Assembly: GCF_000972845.2 (NCBI RefSeq)
Contig: NC_040021.1
Span: 6,243,291-6,307,290 of the forward strand
Source of the DNA: Larimichthys crocea
Lineage: Eukaryota; Chordata; Actinopteri; Sciaenidae
Direction of reading: 5' to 3'
Length of the DNA stretch: 64,000 bases
Translations under genes and position numbers: made by a program
In this document: one piece after another, positions 1 to 12,907 of the stretch
Layout: every line of letters starts with the position of its first letter
Numbering within the stretch: position 1 is the stretch's first letter
The notes under the pieces: generated by a model
Databases searched by the model: none
Told to the model about the DNA's origin: nothing
Seen by the model: only the letters and a program-made list of their open reading frames with translations

Positions 1-141
1 TGTATTTATTATTATTTTTTACGTTTGAATTAATTAACTTTTTTAAAAATGTATCTATTTTTTTTTACGTTAAATAATTACTTTTTTAAAAATGTATTTT
101 TTATTATTTTTACGTTAAATTAATTACTTTTTAAAAAATGT

Positions 142-173
<32 letters not shown>

Positions 174-235
174 GTTAAATTAATTACTTTTTCAAAATGT
201 TTGTATTTATTTATTTTTCTTACGTTAAATTATTA
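1..235. repeat. AT-rich minisatellite (about 45-60 bp unit)
   Basis: Four to five imperfect units, each with a TTTTTACGTTAAAT core followed by AATTACTTTTT and a T-rich ATGTATTTATT spacer; cores begin near 17, 67, 110, 169 and 220. It ends exactly where the duplicated aven 5' block begins. The corresponding place before the second block (about 4213-4240) has only a short T/A-rich tract, so the repeat is contracted there or mis-assembled here. No coding content; the open frame across it is low-complexity. Confidence 0.8.
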
Positions 236-393
236 TTACTGTATTTGTATTTACTTCCGCCCACAGATGAGCGTAACAGACTCGGAACCATCAAGCGCGC
301 CATTTTGTCAGAAACATTCGATGGCGACACCCATTCCTTTCCTCGGTCTGTCTGTCGGGGTCACTGCTAAACTGTCCGGGCACACTGACAGTC

Positions 394-607
394 ATGGAGG
401 GCAGAGCGAGCAGAGGCAGAGGAGGCGGCTGGAGGAGAGTGGAGGCGGCCGGGGTGGAGGAAGCGACAGCTCTGAAAGTTTTGGCGGTGAACACCGGGCA
501 GAGGGAGAGGAGGCCCACACCGGGCCGGGGGAAAGAGACCACTACCGGGGCCGGGACGCGGCGGCGGGCGGCGGCGGCGGCGGCCACGCTGGGAGTTGAA
601 TCACAGG
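394..607 (+). pseudogene. Broken copy of aven exon 1
   Basis: The ATG and first 15 codons match the intact exon at 4401 (start MEGRASRGRGGGWRR). A missing G then shifts the frame, and further small indels follow; the segment is 214 nt against 207 nt in the intact copy. The splice donor AGG|GTGAGA at the end is still present. I infer that this is a sequence-error copy of the real exon, not an independent gene. Confidence 0.8.
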
Positions 608-2520
608 GTGAGAGTGCGCGAAGTTTCAAAACAAAACACAAAGTTTACAACTGCGTCACCGTGACAACGCACTTATTTTAACGTAGCACCAAAACACTGT
701 GCTGAGGCTTTGAGTAAAACATGGACTGATGAATATATAATTATATAAACACACACTTCTCTATTGTACATGCCTAATGCAACACAGTGAGATCCTGCAT
801 GTAAGACTTCATGTTATGATTGTGTGATCCTGCTATGATAGTTTTCAATTCACCTCAGTAACTACAGGATTAGATGGTAAACAATACAACTCTGTGATTG
901 CAATCATAAAAATCTCTATTCACCCATAGTGGCTCCTTGATTGCAATCTTAAAATTCATTCATAGTTCCCAAGGTGTTGGGTCTTTTCATGGTTATATTG
1001 TGTGTTTGTGAGTTTCTGACATAGCACCACGTCACACGTTTCCATGACAACATTATCAAAGCATGTGTGCAGCTATGTGACAGCACAGGAGGGAGATGCA
1101 TGATTCAGATCGTTCACGTCCATCCTTTTGTTTATAGGCTTAGCTACCGATCATGAATAAGAGTTATGTGTTAATGAACACTTTACAAAACACTGTTTGA
1201 GTCATGCTCATGTGGAGCGCCGTCAGTGGAAGTGTTGAATGACGTCCAGCTGGATGATTAGACGCCGATCTGTTTGTTTCTGGACAGGTTAAAGTCTGTC
1301 CACTTTGAAAGAGTTATTAACTCTGCCCCCCTTACTTCACCTCATCACCGAAACCTTTACACTTTTAAGGGACATGAATGCAACCCGGCATAAGAGAAAA
1401 GGATGAAAAAATATATAAAAAATGTTCCACAGGACTGTTTTGGTCACACCATGTAGAATAAATGAGAATTTGGTTATTATAAGTAAGCACCTGCAACATT
1501 TCTAAGACATGCATGGGCTGTCTCAGTTTTCAGATTTTAAGTGAAATCTTCTAAGCAGCCAAAATAGTACAATACAATACAATACAATTATATAAACCCA
1601 GAAAAGCAGAAATCTTATTTCATATCATATTTAAGGAGGGGATCAGGAAATTCTGCTTTTATTACTAATTATTTGTTTATCAGAGTAGTTGCTGAATTAA
1701 TTTTACACCCCAGCATCTGTTTCAAAGAAGAACTTGTTGAATACAAATACAAAATACACAGCTAAAGCTCCATTTAATTAGAGTAAAGCAGATTCATGGA
1801 CAGCTTTTGATTCAGACGGGAGCAGGCCTATGGCGAATCACGCGCAGGGTTGTCTGAGGGTCTGCTGGGGTCTTATTTGTGCAACCCCTCTCTCTCAAAC
1901 CATCGACACGTATCAAAGGAAACGTTCACTATTTCACCGCGTTAATTCCGAGTCAGACTGGTTCATGAAATAAACAAAGCTGGAACACAACAGCACAGGT
2001 ATCAGAGACATTTCAGGCTGACTGCGGAGGTTTGAACCTCACTAAGCGTCTGCTTGGCGGCCGCAGCGTGACATGGGCTGTGTTTTTTCAAAACTTGGAT
2101 CTGGCTCAAATTCTCCGTTGCAGGTCGCACCCCTGCGGCCCCGGGCCTCCGCAGCCAAAACACAACCCCCATTAAAATGTAATGGAAAAACCTGAGTGTT
2201 TGCCGAAGCTCTGACTCAATGTAGCCTGCTCCCTATTTTCGTTCTCACACAACATACGTTGTCACTTTTCATGTGTGTGATCGAGCCACACAAATTCCTT
2301 CTAGTGGTCTGAAGGTGTGAACCGTTATATTATTTGAATGAGTCATTAGCTCGTCTCTCACTACGATGGCAGGCTTTTCACTCTTCTTCCAATTTGTCCT
2401 TTAAAACGTCTAAAGACTTAAGAGGCCTTCAAATCCTAGAGCCTAGTAGTGTCATAGAAAGCGCTTCTGGCATCACTGGAACACCGTTGTGTATCCATCC
2501 ACACCATGTTCCCTTTTTAG

Positions 2521-2694
2521 GATCAAAATGAAGGGACAACTTCCAAGGAAGAAGAGGACAGGACGAGTGTTTCCCAGGAGGAAACTGGAGTCAAACTGGA
2601 CTGGACCGTTATAAGGAGTCCGAGAAGAAGGAGCCCGATGATGACACGCCCACTCATAGAGGAGCAGACTACCACGTCCTGCTGGAGTCAGCAG
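2521..2694 (+). pseudogene. Broken copy of aven exon 2
   Basis: The acceptor (CCCTTTTTAG) and donor (GCAG|GTAAGA) are intact and the sequence matches exon 2 at 6556-6727. It is 174 nt instead of 172: one G is lost after AATGAAGGG and other bases are gained later, so the Asp/Glu-rich frame is not maintained. It sits the same distance after the broken exon 1 as in the intact copy. Confidence 0.8.
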
Positions 2695-3539
2695 GTAAGA
2701 TCCGGACACGAAAAGCTTGAAGAGGCTGTGTTTGTTTGCCAACTACACCTGAAGTGCACAAGTCAGGCACCTGAGCCTTCCAAAAAACTAAATATTCACA
2801 TAATGTTCATAGTTTTGGTACATAAAGGGATTTCTTTCATCTTGGACAACAACATCTTGTTAGCAACAAATCCATCAAGGAATGAATTCTTGGACGTCTT
2901 CAGTCAGTTTTCTGGGATAGTAGCACAGTAAAACATGAACCATTTTTCTCTGAAACCTTGTTTATTGCAGAATCAAACTAAACCCGCGTCCCTTGCGCAA
3001 TTTTTCCAATAATTTGATCCATTAAGCAGCGGAGATGATTCTCACTTTTCGTTTGTTTATTAGCCTCTCTGGGATAATGACATGGAAGTTCACAGCATGT
3101 CAAATCCTCCACTGAGTCTAATTGTACTTTTCTGATTTTGTCCCTAATAGTTTGGAAAAAAAACGTCTGTTGTCATAATCTTTTAATTACTCTGTATAGA
3201 CACTGCTGTCAGAAGAAGATCCTTGTTTGTCTTTTTTTTTTGCTCATTTCAGCCTCAGTGGTCAGTGTTTGGTCCCCCCAGCCCTCAACACCTCCTGTTT
3301 CGGTTGTTTCTTTCCCCAGAGGAGTTTTGGAAAAGCTCAGTGCTGTCTTATTAGAGCAGAGAGAGCTCTCTTCATATTTAGGACCAACTCTTGGATAACG
3401 ACTGCGGATGTGGGGCTGTCATATTTAGCTCAAGTTGAGTTAAATGGAGCAAGGGGGTCACCTCCCAGATCTGTTTAGTGCTTTTCCACAATTTTTATTT
3501 TTAAAGATGATGGACGGAGAAGCGGGCTAACTCTCGTTT

Positions 3540-3549
3540 NNNNNNNNNN
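3540..3549. other. Assembly gap (10 N)
   Basis: Ten N bases. The left edge is the end of copy 1 of the aven block; the right edge is unrelated single-copy sequence. The gap length is probably a placeholder rather than a measured size. Confidence 0.98.
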
Positions 3550-4240
3550 CCCACTCCCTCAATGGGACGCCTCCTTAACTTTGAAGTCCTGATTTTGGGG
3601 GTCCGGGTGTTGTCATAGTGATGCTCCCTTGTCCCCCTTAGCGTCTCTGGAGAATTGGCTTTGATGGGAGTATTGACAGGCATGTGGCAGCCTCCTCCTC
3701 CCTCCCTCCCTCCCTCCTCCCCCTCCCCTCTCCCTCCTTTTCTCCCTTTCTCTGTGCTAAATGCAGATTAGCAGCGTCACAATCGCATCCAGAATGAGAG
3801 TAAACTCCTCATTATGCCGTGTGACCCTCTGCTGCATGAATAATTCATGGCTGCAGCGTTAGTGGCTGGCTGTTATTAGCATTCCGGATGAAGAGAAAGA
3901 GAGGGAGAGAGGTAGAGGCTCATATCACTGACAGGGCTGACTCAGGGGGATCAGCCGTGGATTGAGACACACATCACACACACATCATCACACGACACGG
4001 GAGATCAGTGGAGGTGCCTCTCCACTCACACACCCCGCTGTCTGTGTACATCTTACACACCCCTGCTGCTGCCGTGCAGCTCAATCTGCTTACTGGGAGG
4101 AAAACAACAAAGGCCTCTCTCACTGAGTACATGCTAAACACTCTGGCTCCTGGGTGTGTGTGTGTGTGTGTGTGATAGATTCTGCTCTGTAAACATACTT
4201 GACTCTACCCCTCTTTTTTTATTTATTTTTATTTTTTTAA
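3550..4240. other. aven 5' flank: pyrimidine tract and TG microsatellite
   Basis: Sequence between the gap and the intact aven block. It contains a strong pyrimidine tract (about 3690-3752, CCT/CTCC repeats) and a (TG)n run at about 4155-4173. There is a short mixed-composition stretch around 3778-3890. No open frame resembles a gene. It is the natural place for the aven promoter, but I see no distinctive core-promoter motif. Confidence 0.6.
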
Positions 4241-4400
4241 TTACTGTATTTGTATTCACTTCCGCCCACAGATGAGCGTAACAGACTCGGAACCATCAAG
4301 CGCCATTTTGTCTAAGGACACCATTCGATGCGACACCCATTCCTTTCCTCGGTCTGTCTGTCGGTGTCACATGCTAAACTGTCCGGGCACACTGACAGTC

Positions 4401-4607
4401 ATGGAGGGCAGAGCGAGCAGAGGCAGAGGAGGCGGCTGGAGGAGAGGTGGAGGCGGCCGGGGTGGAAGCGACAGCTCTGAAAGTTTTGGCGGTGAACACC
4501 GGGGCAGAGGGAGAGGAGGCCACCACCGAGGCCGGGGGAAAAGAGACCACTACCGGGGCCGGGGACGCGGCGGCGGCGGCGGCCACGCGTGGGAGCTGAA
4601 TCACAGG
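4401..4607 (+). CDS. aven: aven exon 1: RGG/RG box
   Basis: Sixty-nine codons starting MEGRASRGRGGG, with dense RG and RGG repeats (about residues 5-22 and 33-61) around a SDSSESFGGEH insert, ending at donor CAGG|GTGAGA in phase 0. RGG boxes of this kind bind structured RNA and are arginine-methylation targets; for Aven that role is known in mammals. The exon is very GC-rich, and in the duplicated copy at 394 it is frameshifted. Confidence 0.9.
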
Positions 4608-7600
4608 GTGAGAGCGCGCGGGAGTTTCAAAACAAAACACAAAGTTTACAACTGCGTCACCGTGACAACGCACTTATTTTAATGTAGCACCAAAACACTG
4701 TGCTGAGGCTTTGAGTATAAACATGACTGATGAATATATATAATTATATAAACACACACTTCTCTATTGTACATGCCTAATGCAACACAGTGAGATCCTG
4801 TCTGCATGTATAGACTTCATGTGTATGATCCTGCTATGATAGTTTTTAATTCACCTCAGTAACTACAGGATTAGATGGTAAACAATACAACTCTGTGATT
4901 GCAATCATAAAAATCTCTATTCACCCATAGTGGCTCCTTGATTGCAATCTTAAAAAATTCATAGTTACCACAGTGTTGGGTCTTTCTCATGGTTATATTG
5001 TGTGTTTGTGAGTTTCTGACATAGCACCACGTCACACGTTTCCATGACAACATTATTAAAGCATAGTGTGCAGCTATGTGACAACACAGGAGGGAGATGC
5101 ATGACTCAGATCGTTCACGTCCACTCCTTTTGTTTATAGGCTTAGCTACCGATCATGAATAAGAGTTATGTGTTAATGAACACTTTACAAAACACTGTTT
5201 GAGTCATGCTCATGTGGAGCGCCGTCAGTGGAAGTGTTGAATGACGTCCAGCCGGATGATTAGACGCTGATCTGTTTGTTTCTGGACAGGTTACGTTAAA
5301 GTCTGTCCACTTTGGATGAGTTATTAAACTGCCCCCTTTCTTCACCTCATCACATGAAACCTTTACAACTTTTAAGGTGACATGAATGCAACCTGGCATA
5401 AGAGGAAAGGATGAAAAAAAATATTAAAAATGTCTACACAGGACTGTTTTGGTCACAGCCATGTAGAATAAAATGAGAATTTGGTTATTATAAGTAAGCA
5501 CCTGCAAACATTTCTAAGACATGCATGTGACTGTCTCAGTTTTCCAGATTTTAAGGTGACATCTTCTAACAGCACAAGCCAAAATAGTATACAATACAAT
5601 ACAAGAAAAGCCAGAAAATCTTATTTCATATCGTATTTAAGTAGGTGGATCAGGAAATTCTGCTTTTATTACTTATTATTTGATTATCAGAGTAGTTGCT
5701 GAATTAATTTTACACCCCAGCATCTTGTTTCAAAGAAGAACTTGTTGAATACAACTACAAAATACACAGCTAAAGCTCCATTTAATTAGAGTAAAGCAGA
5801 TTCATGGACAGGTTTTGATTCAGACAGGAGCAGGCGCTATGGCGAATCACTGCAGGGTTGTCCGAGGGTCTGCTGGGGTCTTATTTGTGCTAACCCCGCT
5901 CTCTCAAACCATCGAACACGTATCAAAGGAAACGTTTCACTATTTCACAGCGTTAATTCCGAGTCAGACCTGGTTCATGAAATAAACAAAGCTGGAACAC
6001 AACAGCATCAGAGTATCAGAGACATTTCAGGCTGACTGTGGAGGTTTGACCTCATCTAAGTGTCTGCTTGGCGGCCGCAGCGTGACATCGGGCTGTGTTT
6101 TTCCAAAACTTGGATCTGGCTCAACTTCTCCGTCGCAGGTCGCACCCCTGCGGCCCCGGGCCTCCGCAGCCAAAACACACAACCCCCATTCAAATGGAAT
6201 GGAAAAACCTGAGTGTTCGCCGCAGTGCCGGACTCTCTCTCAATGTAGCCTTAGGCTCCTTATTTCATCTCTTCACACAATTACGTTTGTCACTTTTCAT
6301 GTGTGTGATCGAGCCACGAATTCCTTCGAGTGTCTGAAGGTGTGAACCGTTATATCTATTTGAATGAGTCATCAGGTCTCGTCTCTCACTACGATGGCAG
6401 GCTTTTCACTCTTCGTTCCAATTTGTCCATTTAAAACCCGTCTAAAGACTTAAGAGGCCTTCAAATCCTAGAGCCTAGTATGTGTCATACGAAAAGCGCT
6501 CCTGGCATCACTGGAATCACACGTTGTGTATCCATCCACCATGTTCCCTTTTTAGGATCAAAATGAAGGGGACAACTTCCAGGAAGAAGATGACAGGACG
6601 GAGGTGTTCTCCAGGAGGAAACTGGAGTCAAACTGGGACCGTTATAAGGAGTCTGAGAAGAAGGAGCCCGATGATGACACGCCCACTCATAGAGGAGCAG
6701 ACTACCACGTCCTGCTGGAGTCAGCAGGTAAGATCCGGACACGAAAAGCTTGAAGAGGCTGTGTTTGTTTGGCCAACTACACCTGAAGTGCATAAGTCAG
6801 GCACCTGAGCCTTCCAAAAAACTAAATATTCACATAATGTTCATAGTTTTGGTACATAAAGGGATTTCTTTCAAACATCTTGGTAGCAACAAAATCCATC
6901 AAGGATTGAATTCTTGGACGTCTTCAGTCAGTTTCTGGGATAGTAGCACAGTAAAGACATGAAGCCAGTTTGCTCTGAAACCTTGTTTCAGATTGCAGAA
7001 ATCAAACTAAAGCACGCGTTCCACTTGGCTAATTTTTTTTACCAATAATGATCGCTGGATTAAAGGAGCAGTGCAAGGAGATGATTCTCGACTTTTTGTT
7101 TGTTTATTAGCCTCTCTGGGATAATGACATGGAAGTTCACAGCATGTCAAATCCTCCACTGAGTCTAATTGTACTTTTCTGATTTTGTCTCCTAATTAGT
7201 TCGGGAAAAAAAACTTCTCTTGTCATAATCTTTAATTACTCTGTATAGACACTGCTGTCAGAAGAAGATCCTTGTTTGTCTTTGTTTTTTGCTCATTTCA
7301 GCCTCAGTGGTCAGTGTTTGGTCCCCCCAGGCTCTCAACACCTCCTGTTTCTGTTGTTTCTTTTCCCCAGAGGAGTTTGGAAAAGCTCAGTGCTGTCTTA
7401 TTAGAGCAGAGAGAGCTCTCTTCATATTTAGGACCAACTCTTGGATAACGACTGCGGATGTGGGGCTGTCATATTTAGCTCAAGTTGAGTTAAATGGAGC
7501 AAGGGGGTCACCTCCCAGATCTGTTTAGTGCTTTTCCACAATTTTTATTTTTAAAGATGATGGACGGAGAAGCGGGCTAACTCTCGTTTCAGCAGCTCCC

Positions 7601-10600
7601 AAGTGCTGGCTTCTCTAGCAATTGTTAAGAGTAACTTCTTACTAGATTTTCGAGGAAAAAAACATAATTTGACCAGGTCATTATAGGTTTAATGTATTGA
7701 CCAGGGGTTTTCATTGTCATACTGTGTGTGTGCAGGATTTCAACACAGAGGAAGAAATGGTTAGAGTAGAGTCAGTGATGGCCATAATGTCAAATATTGA
7801 TCAAAAATGTCATTATTAGATTAGATATTAGATTTCTCAGCTCCTTCAGCAACAGACTGCTACTCCCACCATGTAAGGAGGAGCTCTACCACAGGTCAGA
7901 CTCTTCAACACCAGCATGACGTGATGACTTTTTCTATAGTTTTATTATTTATGAGTAATTTCTTATTCACCTTTTGTATACAAGCTGCTGTGACAAGTGA
8001 ATTTCCGCCACGTGGGCACATCAAAGTCCATTGTATCTTGTCTTAATAATCATGCTCTTAAGGACACTTTAGCCTATATTTGTGGACTATATGGAAAATT
8101 ATATTTATTTCATGGATGTACAACTGTCACAGGATTTCTTTACTTACTGAAGGAAACATCAAAATATTATTCTCTGGCAGGTTTTAGAGTTGTAAAGAAC
8201 TTTTTTTTTTAATCTATCGATTTATGAACGCATAAAGAGCACAAATCACACTGAATACAAAAGTATGTGTGTCGTGTTTGTGTATTCAGCTTCGGCTGAG
8301 CTGACTGTGTTGATGAGCAGGACAGACTACAGTAGCTCTGTTGTTATCAGAACAACAACATGCACCTGTACCTTTCACCTCACTCACCCCCCGTCCCATC
8401 TCCGTCATGTGGAAGAAGCGTGCTGGCAGACTGGGTGTAGCTGATTATAATTGGTGTGCATTTCCTTTTTCTAAAAAACTAAACTAATTACGACCGCATG
8501 CGATTATTTTCACCATTAATCAGTTTTTATCGTCTAGTCATAAAATGTCAGAAAATAGAGTAATAGTAACGAACTATTCAAAGCAGGATCACACCAACAC
8601 ATTGATTGACCTTGTATTAATTAACAAACGTGATTTTGGACTTCTACTGACGTGATCCAGTTTCCTTTTTTACTACACTGACATATAAATGAACTGGAAA
8701 GGCTTTTTTATTTTTTTTTCTTCTCACAGCTCTCATCAGTGTTATTTTCAGCCGCAGCAGGGAGCGATGAAAAATCTCCAACAACCCACTGAAAGCTTCA
8801 CGCCCAACACCAAACGACAGCCAAAGTTAGTGACTAACTGGAGAACATAGTGGAGCTTTTAGCACCTAAACAGCCAGATGTTTGACTCAGTTGGAAAGTT
8901 TCCAGATTTACATTCATCGTCACAGCTCCAGCTCTGGTGATAGATGATAATGTCTCTTTTTTTGTGTATATATAATACACTTAAATATAGTTATTTGTTT
9001 AAGAGAGCAGCCTTCTGAGTACCTTTTGCATGCGGGACATTTTTATTCTAGCTCCGGCCACCTTATCTGTAATGTGTGAGTCTTTCTCCTCTTAAAACTC
9101 TGATATATGTCGAGCTTTAGTGTTTACATCTTGTTGTGCTGCCCCCCCTAGTGGCAAAAAAACAACAATGAACGCAGCCTTAGGTGCTTCTCAGGCTTGG
9201 GGGTTATGGAAATATAATACAAACACAGGCATTATAAAATGAATGGATTTACAAGATGTTGAGAATACAACTTAAATATCACCTATCAGCAACTTATGTC
9301 TTAAAATAATAGGTTTGATTAATGAAAACTCACATTTGAAGCTATTATTTAAACATTGCTGATGATATGAACATTTAATATTTAGACCAAAACTCCTAAT
9401 TTGTTGTCTTCATCATGCTGTTTATCCAAATTGTCGTCAGATTTCAGATTTGACTCTGTCTTGCATCTGTTTTTTGGAGGAAGTTTCGAGGCCATTTCCA
9501 ACTCTGGATGAGTCTTTACGCAGCAAACTGTTTTCAGAAGCTTTTCTCTCGCCGTTAGAGGGATGGCGAGCGTTGCAGCGGCACGTCTCTCTTCTCTTGT
9601 AGTGTAAATGCCAAAGGTTTTCCTGTGAGTTGTTTGACTCTCTCTGTGTTTTGCCCACATTGTCAGATTAGTCATGTCGTACAGCAAGAGGCTGCCGCTC
9701 TCTAGAGGATACTTAATTGTACGTGGGAGGCGATGCTTTCAAGAGTCGTTTTTCTGGCCAATTAAGGTAGCCGGGAAATCAGGAATCCGCTGCCGAAACC
9801 TTTTCCTCTCGGCTAAAGTTATTATAGAATACTTCTTATTGTGCAGCTTACATCACCATCACTTTTTTGTATCCAAGGTGTTCAAGTATTCAGGTCAAAT
9901 GTTACGTATATCAGGCTGGAAATGGCCTGGAGCAGCAATTCTTACGAGATTCAAAATCCCAGGGCAGAGAGCTTGAGAGCAGAGTTTTACCTACAGAGTG
10001 TCGGAGGCGTTAGACGTGAGATTATGAGCTGATTTCACAGCTTTCTAATCAAATAGGTACAGTGCTGTTCCGATGCCACAAGGTCATTATCTAACTACGA
10101 GGATGCTGCCTGTTATGAGAACGCACTTTTCTCTGGTAATGTTGCCGTCAGCTGTTATCAGAGCCGAGGCACATACGAGAAACCTAAAACAAGACTGTAT
10201 AAATATATATCTGAGTGGGTTGAGATTGTTTTGTTTCTGACATTAAAGGGCAGAAAGCATTGTTTCGTTAAAGTGAGACCGGTTGAAGTTTTTGAAAGAG
10301 CTGAAACAATTCACAAAAACATTGACAGGAGACGTTTCTGCAACCATTTCGATCATCGTTGTTGAAGCCAGGCTGAATATCTTTTGGTTTCAGTCAGTCA
10401 CACGAAACAAGGGATTTTATTTTGTGGTTCAAACTAATCAATAATGATAATAATCATCAGTCGCAGCCCAAGAGACCCGTCGGTTTCAAATGAAATGTAA
10501 CATTCAGAATCAATACTAAGCAGTCTTCCTCGGTTTAATACACTCACTGCTGCTACAGTTTTACTTTGTCCGTTATGAACCAAGCGGCAACCTCCGTGTC

Positions 10601-12862
10601 TGTGGAGTGCTAAAAACCGCAGTTCCTCAAATGTCCACCTGAGGCTGGTTACAGAAGTCGGTTTCTATAAGTCCCCATGTTTAAATGTCCAGCTTCACAG
10701 CAGAAATAAACATGTTTACAGCCTGGTACAAAAAACAGTTTTGGTCTCTATAGCTAATTTCCCCGTTCATGACAACTGTACTGAGGGTGAATTAATATAG
10801 AACTCATCTGTTCAGATTGTATTAAGGCTTAAAGTTATGCAGAATTAACAGCGTGGATGCTTTGATTGACAGGTTGCTGCCATTATTGGATAATAAAAAG
10901 TTGACAATGATTAGCTGACCTGTCATCTACCCTTTTTCAAGACCTCTGAGTCGCAGCCACCTCTGTGATATAACTCTGCTTTCGAATGAGAAAAGAAAGC
11001 GGAGAACCGGAGTGAATATTATCAGTCTACTGTGACAGAGAGAACATCTTCAAGTTCCCTTTTGACTGGCAAGAGCTACCGTGGCTTCACAGCTCCAGTG
11101 CCAAGCGCAACAGATGGAGAGAGGCAGTGATTTTTCTGGCTCAGCATTACGCCTGGAATAACTTTAAACAAAGCTGTTATTTATCTAAAATTATGACTTT
11201 ATATTCAACGCTTCTGATATAATCAGGACCAATGCGTTATAGTACAGCCTGAACAACATTGAACATGTTCAGATGATCTGCCGTACAGTTCTGTAACAAC
11301 TTGGCAGATTTGAAAGCCCCAGAAAAGTTGCAGCTAATTTGAGAAGTGAGATTTTTTTTTTTGAAACAATATATAGGAAATATAGATAAATGGGATGAAA
11401 CATGTTCAACATTTTCTATTTATGAACTTCAGTAACTTTGTCCTCGTGCATCCTGCTGCTTCTTCTTTGCACTACACGGAGACGGAAAGTACATTTCCTC
11501 AAGTATTCAATGTTACTCCGAGACAAATGCTTTTACTCCCCTATATTTATTTGCCAACTTAATTTACTTACAGATTTGGATCGGTGATGATGAATTATTA
11601 TAGAATAAGACAACTTAATTGATCCCCGGGAGGAAAAATGCACGTATGCAATGCTAGTAAATAAAATTAGCTCCACTTTTAACAGCTGAAACATTTAAAG
11701 TAATGAACACATGAATGCATCAATAATATATAAGTATAATATATGCTAATATTTACTTAAAAATACTGTATTTTATTTATATATATATAAAAATAATAAA
11801 GTAAAAGGTCTGTGTACTTCTTCACCACAGGCACTCTAATATATAATAAACTAGACCTGCGGTCCATACATCCCACTCGTTCGAGCTAACGTGTTCGAAA
11901 GCAGAACCTGTCACTGTTGTTTATATAATCTTCATTTATATAACCTCGCTTTGTTTAGTTTTCAATCAGACTCTTCCTCCTGTTTAACGTAAATGCATGT
12001 GCTGCTGCTGCTGCTGCTGCTGCTGCAGTGAGTCCCCACAAAGATTTAAAGATTCATCTCTGCGTGTAATTCACATATAAATGCACAAACAGGCCTAAAC
12101 TAAAGCACAAGCTCTAGAAACAACTTGCGGGAATGAGTCGGGCGAATTTTCATTGCACAGTCTATTTAAAGATGTGTAATTGAGTCGTTCGGACATACAG
12201 TGGCCGACTTTTTATCTGCAATCGCTCTATTGAAAGCTCTACTGTACCCGCTGGCTGTGATTAGGAAAAATGGAGCCTGACAGGGAAATTATGTAAACAG
12301 ACTGTTTGATTTGAATTGAAGGTCATGTTGATTTCTGTTGTTTCGTGGCCCTCCTGCATGGCTCTTATTATAGCCGCACTGCTTGTCCAAACAGCCTCAA
12401 GTGCTTTTAGCATTCATGTGTTTTGATTGATCCTGATTACACGTTCTGCTAAATTCTATGAATTCAGGGTGTCGGGAAGGCGAGGATGCAGCACACCTTT
12501 TTTTTTTTCTGTGGCTGTGGCTATTTCCAGGCTGAGGTTACTTTTCAAGGATGAAACCTTGGCGCTTTTGATAGGTTGAAATATTTCAGCAGCGGCACTC
12601 TTAGAAACTGTTTTTTTTTTTTGTGCAACAAGATTTTTTTCGTCTCCTTTGGTCACGAAGCAGGCGGGGACACATCAAGTCGCCACGAAGCCTTCAAGTA
12701 TCAATTGCTGTCGACTGTTTTTGTAGCCTGAAGGTGATTTTTATTTCGTCAGGTCTCCTCTCAGTCCTTGCATTGTTGGGGGTTGATTGTGCTGTTGCTA
12801 TGGGTAATGCACACATGGTACAATCCTCTTGTTCCGTGTGTGTGTGTGTGTGTGTGTGTATA

Positions 12863-12907
<45 letters not shown>

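Larger units (their letters stand above)
236..3539 (+). repeat. Copy 1 of duplicated aven 5' block (exon 1, intron 1, exon 2)
   Basis: This block aligns end to end with 4241-7589. It starts at the shared TTACTGTATTTGTATT and ends at CTCTCGTTT, where the N gap begins. The copies differ mainly by single-base and short insertions or deletions scattered evenly through exons and introns, with fewer substitutions. Copy 1 is about 45 bases shorter. That pattern fits unpolished long-read sequence at a contig end, or a poorly called second haplotype, better than an old gene duplication, in which coding parts should be better preserved. Both exons in this copy are frameshifted. Confidence 0.9.
4241..7589 (+). 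repeat. Copy 2 of duplicated aven 5' block (intact)
   Basis: Counterpart of 236-3539. Here both aven exons read through without frameshift, and the sequence continues past the duplication boundary into the long second intron, so this is taken as the genuine locus. Confidence 0.88.
7590..12000. other. aven intron 2, first part
   Basis: AT-rich intronic sequence without a supported gene. It contains a LINE 3' tail (about 7840-8045) and one copy of the dispersed repeat described separately (about 10560-10935). The remaining open frames are short and carry no recognisable domain. Confidence 0.6.

Noticed and set aside
138..681. Open frames at the left edge resembling an Arg/Gly-rich protein
   Set aside because: They are shifted reading frames of the broken copy of aven exon 1 plus an AT-rich minisatellite.
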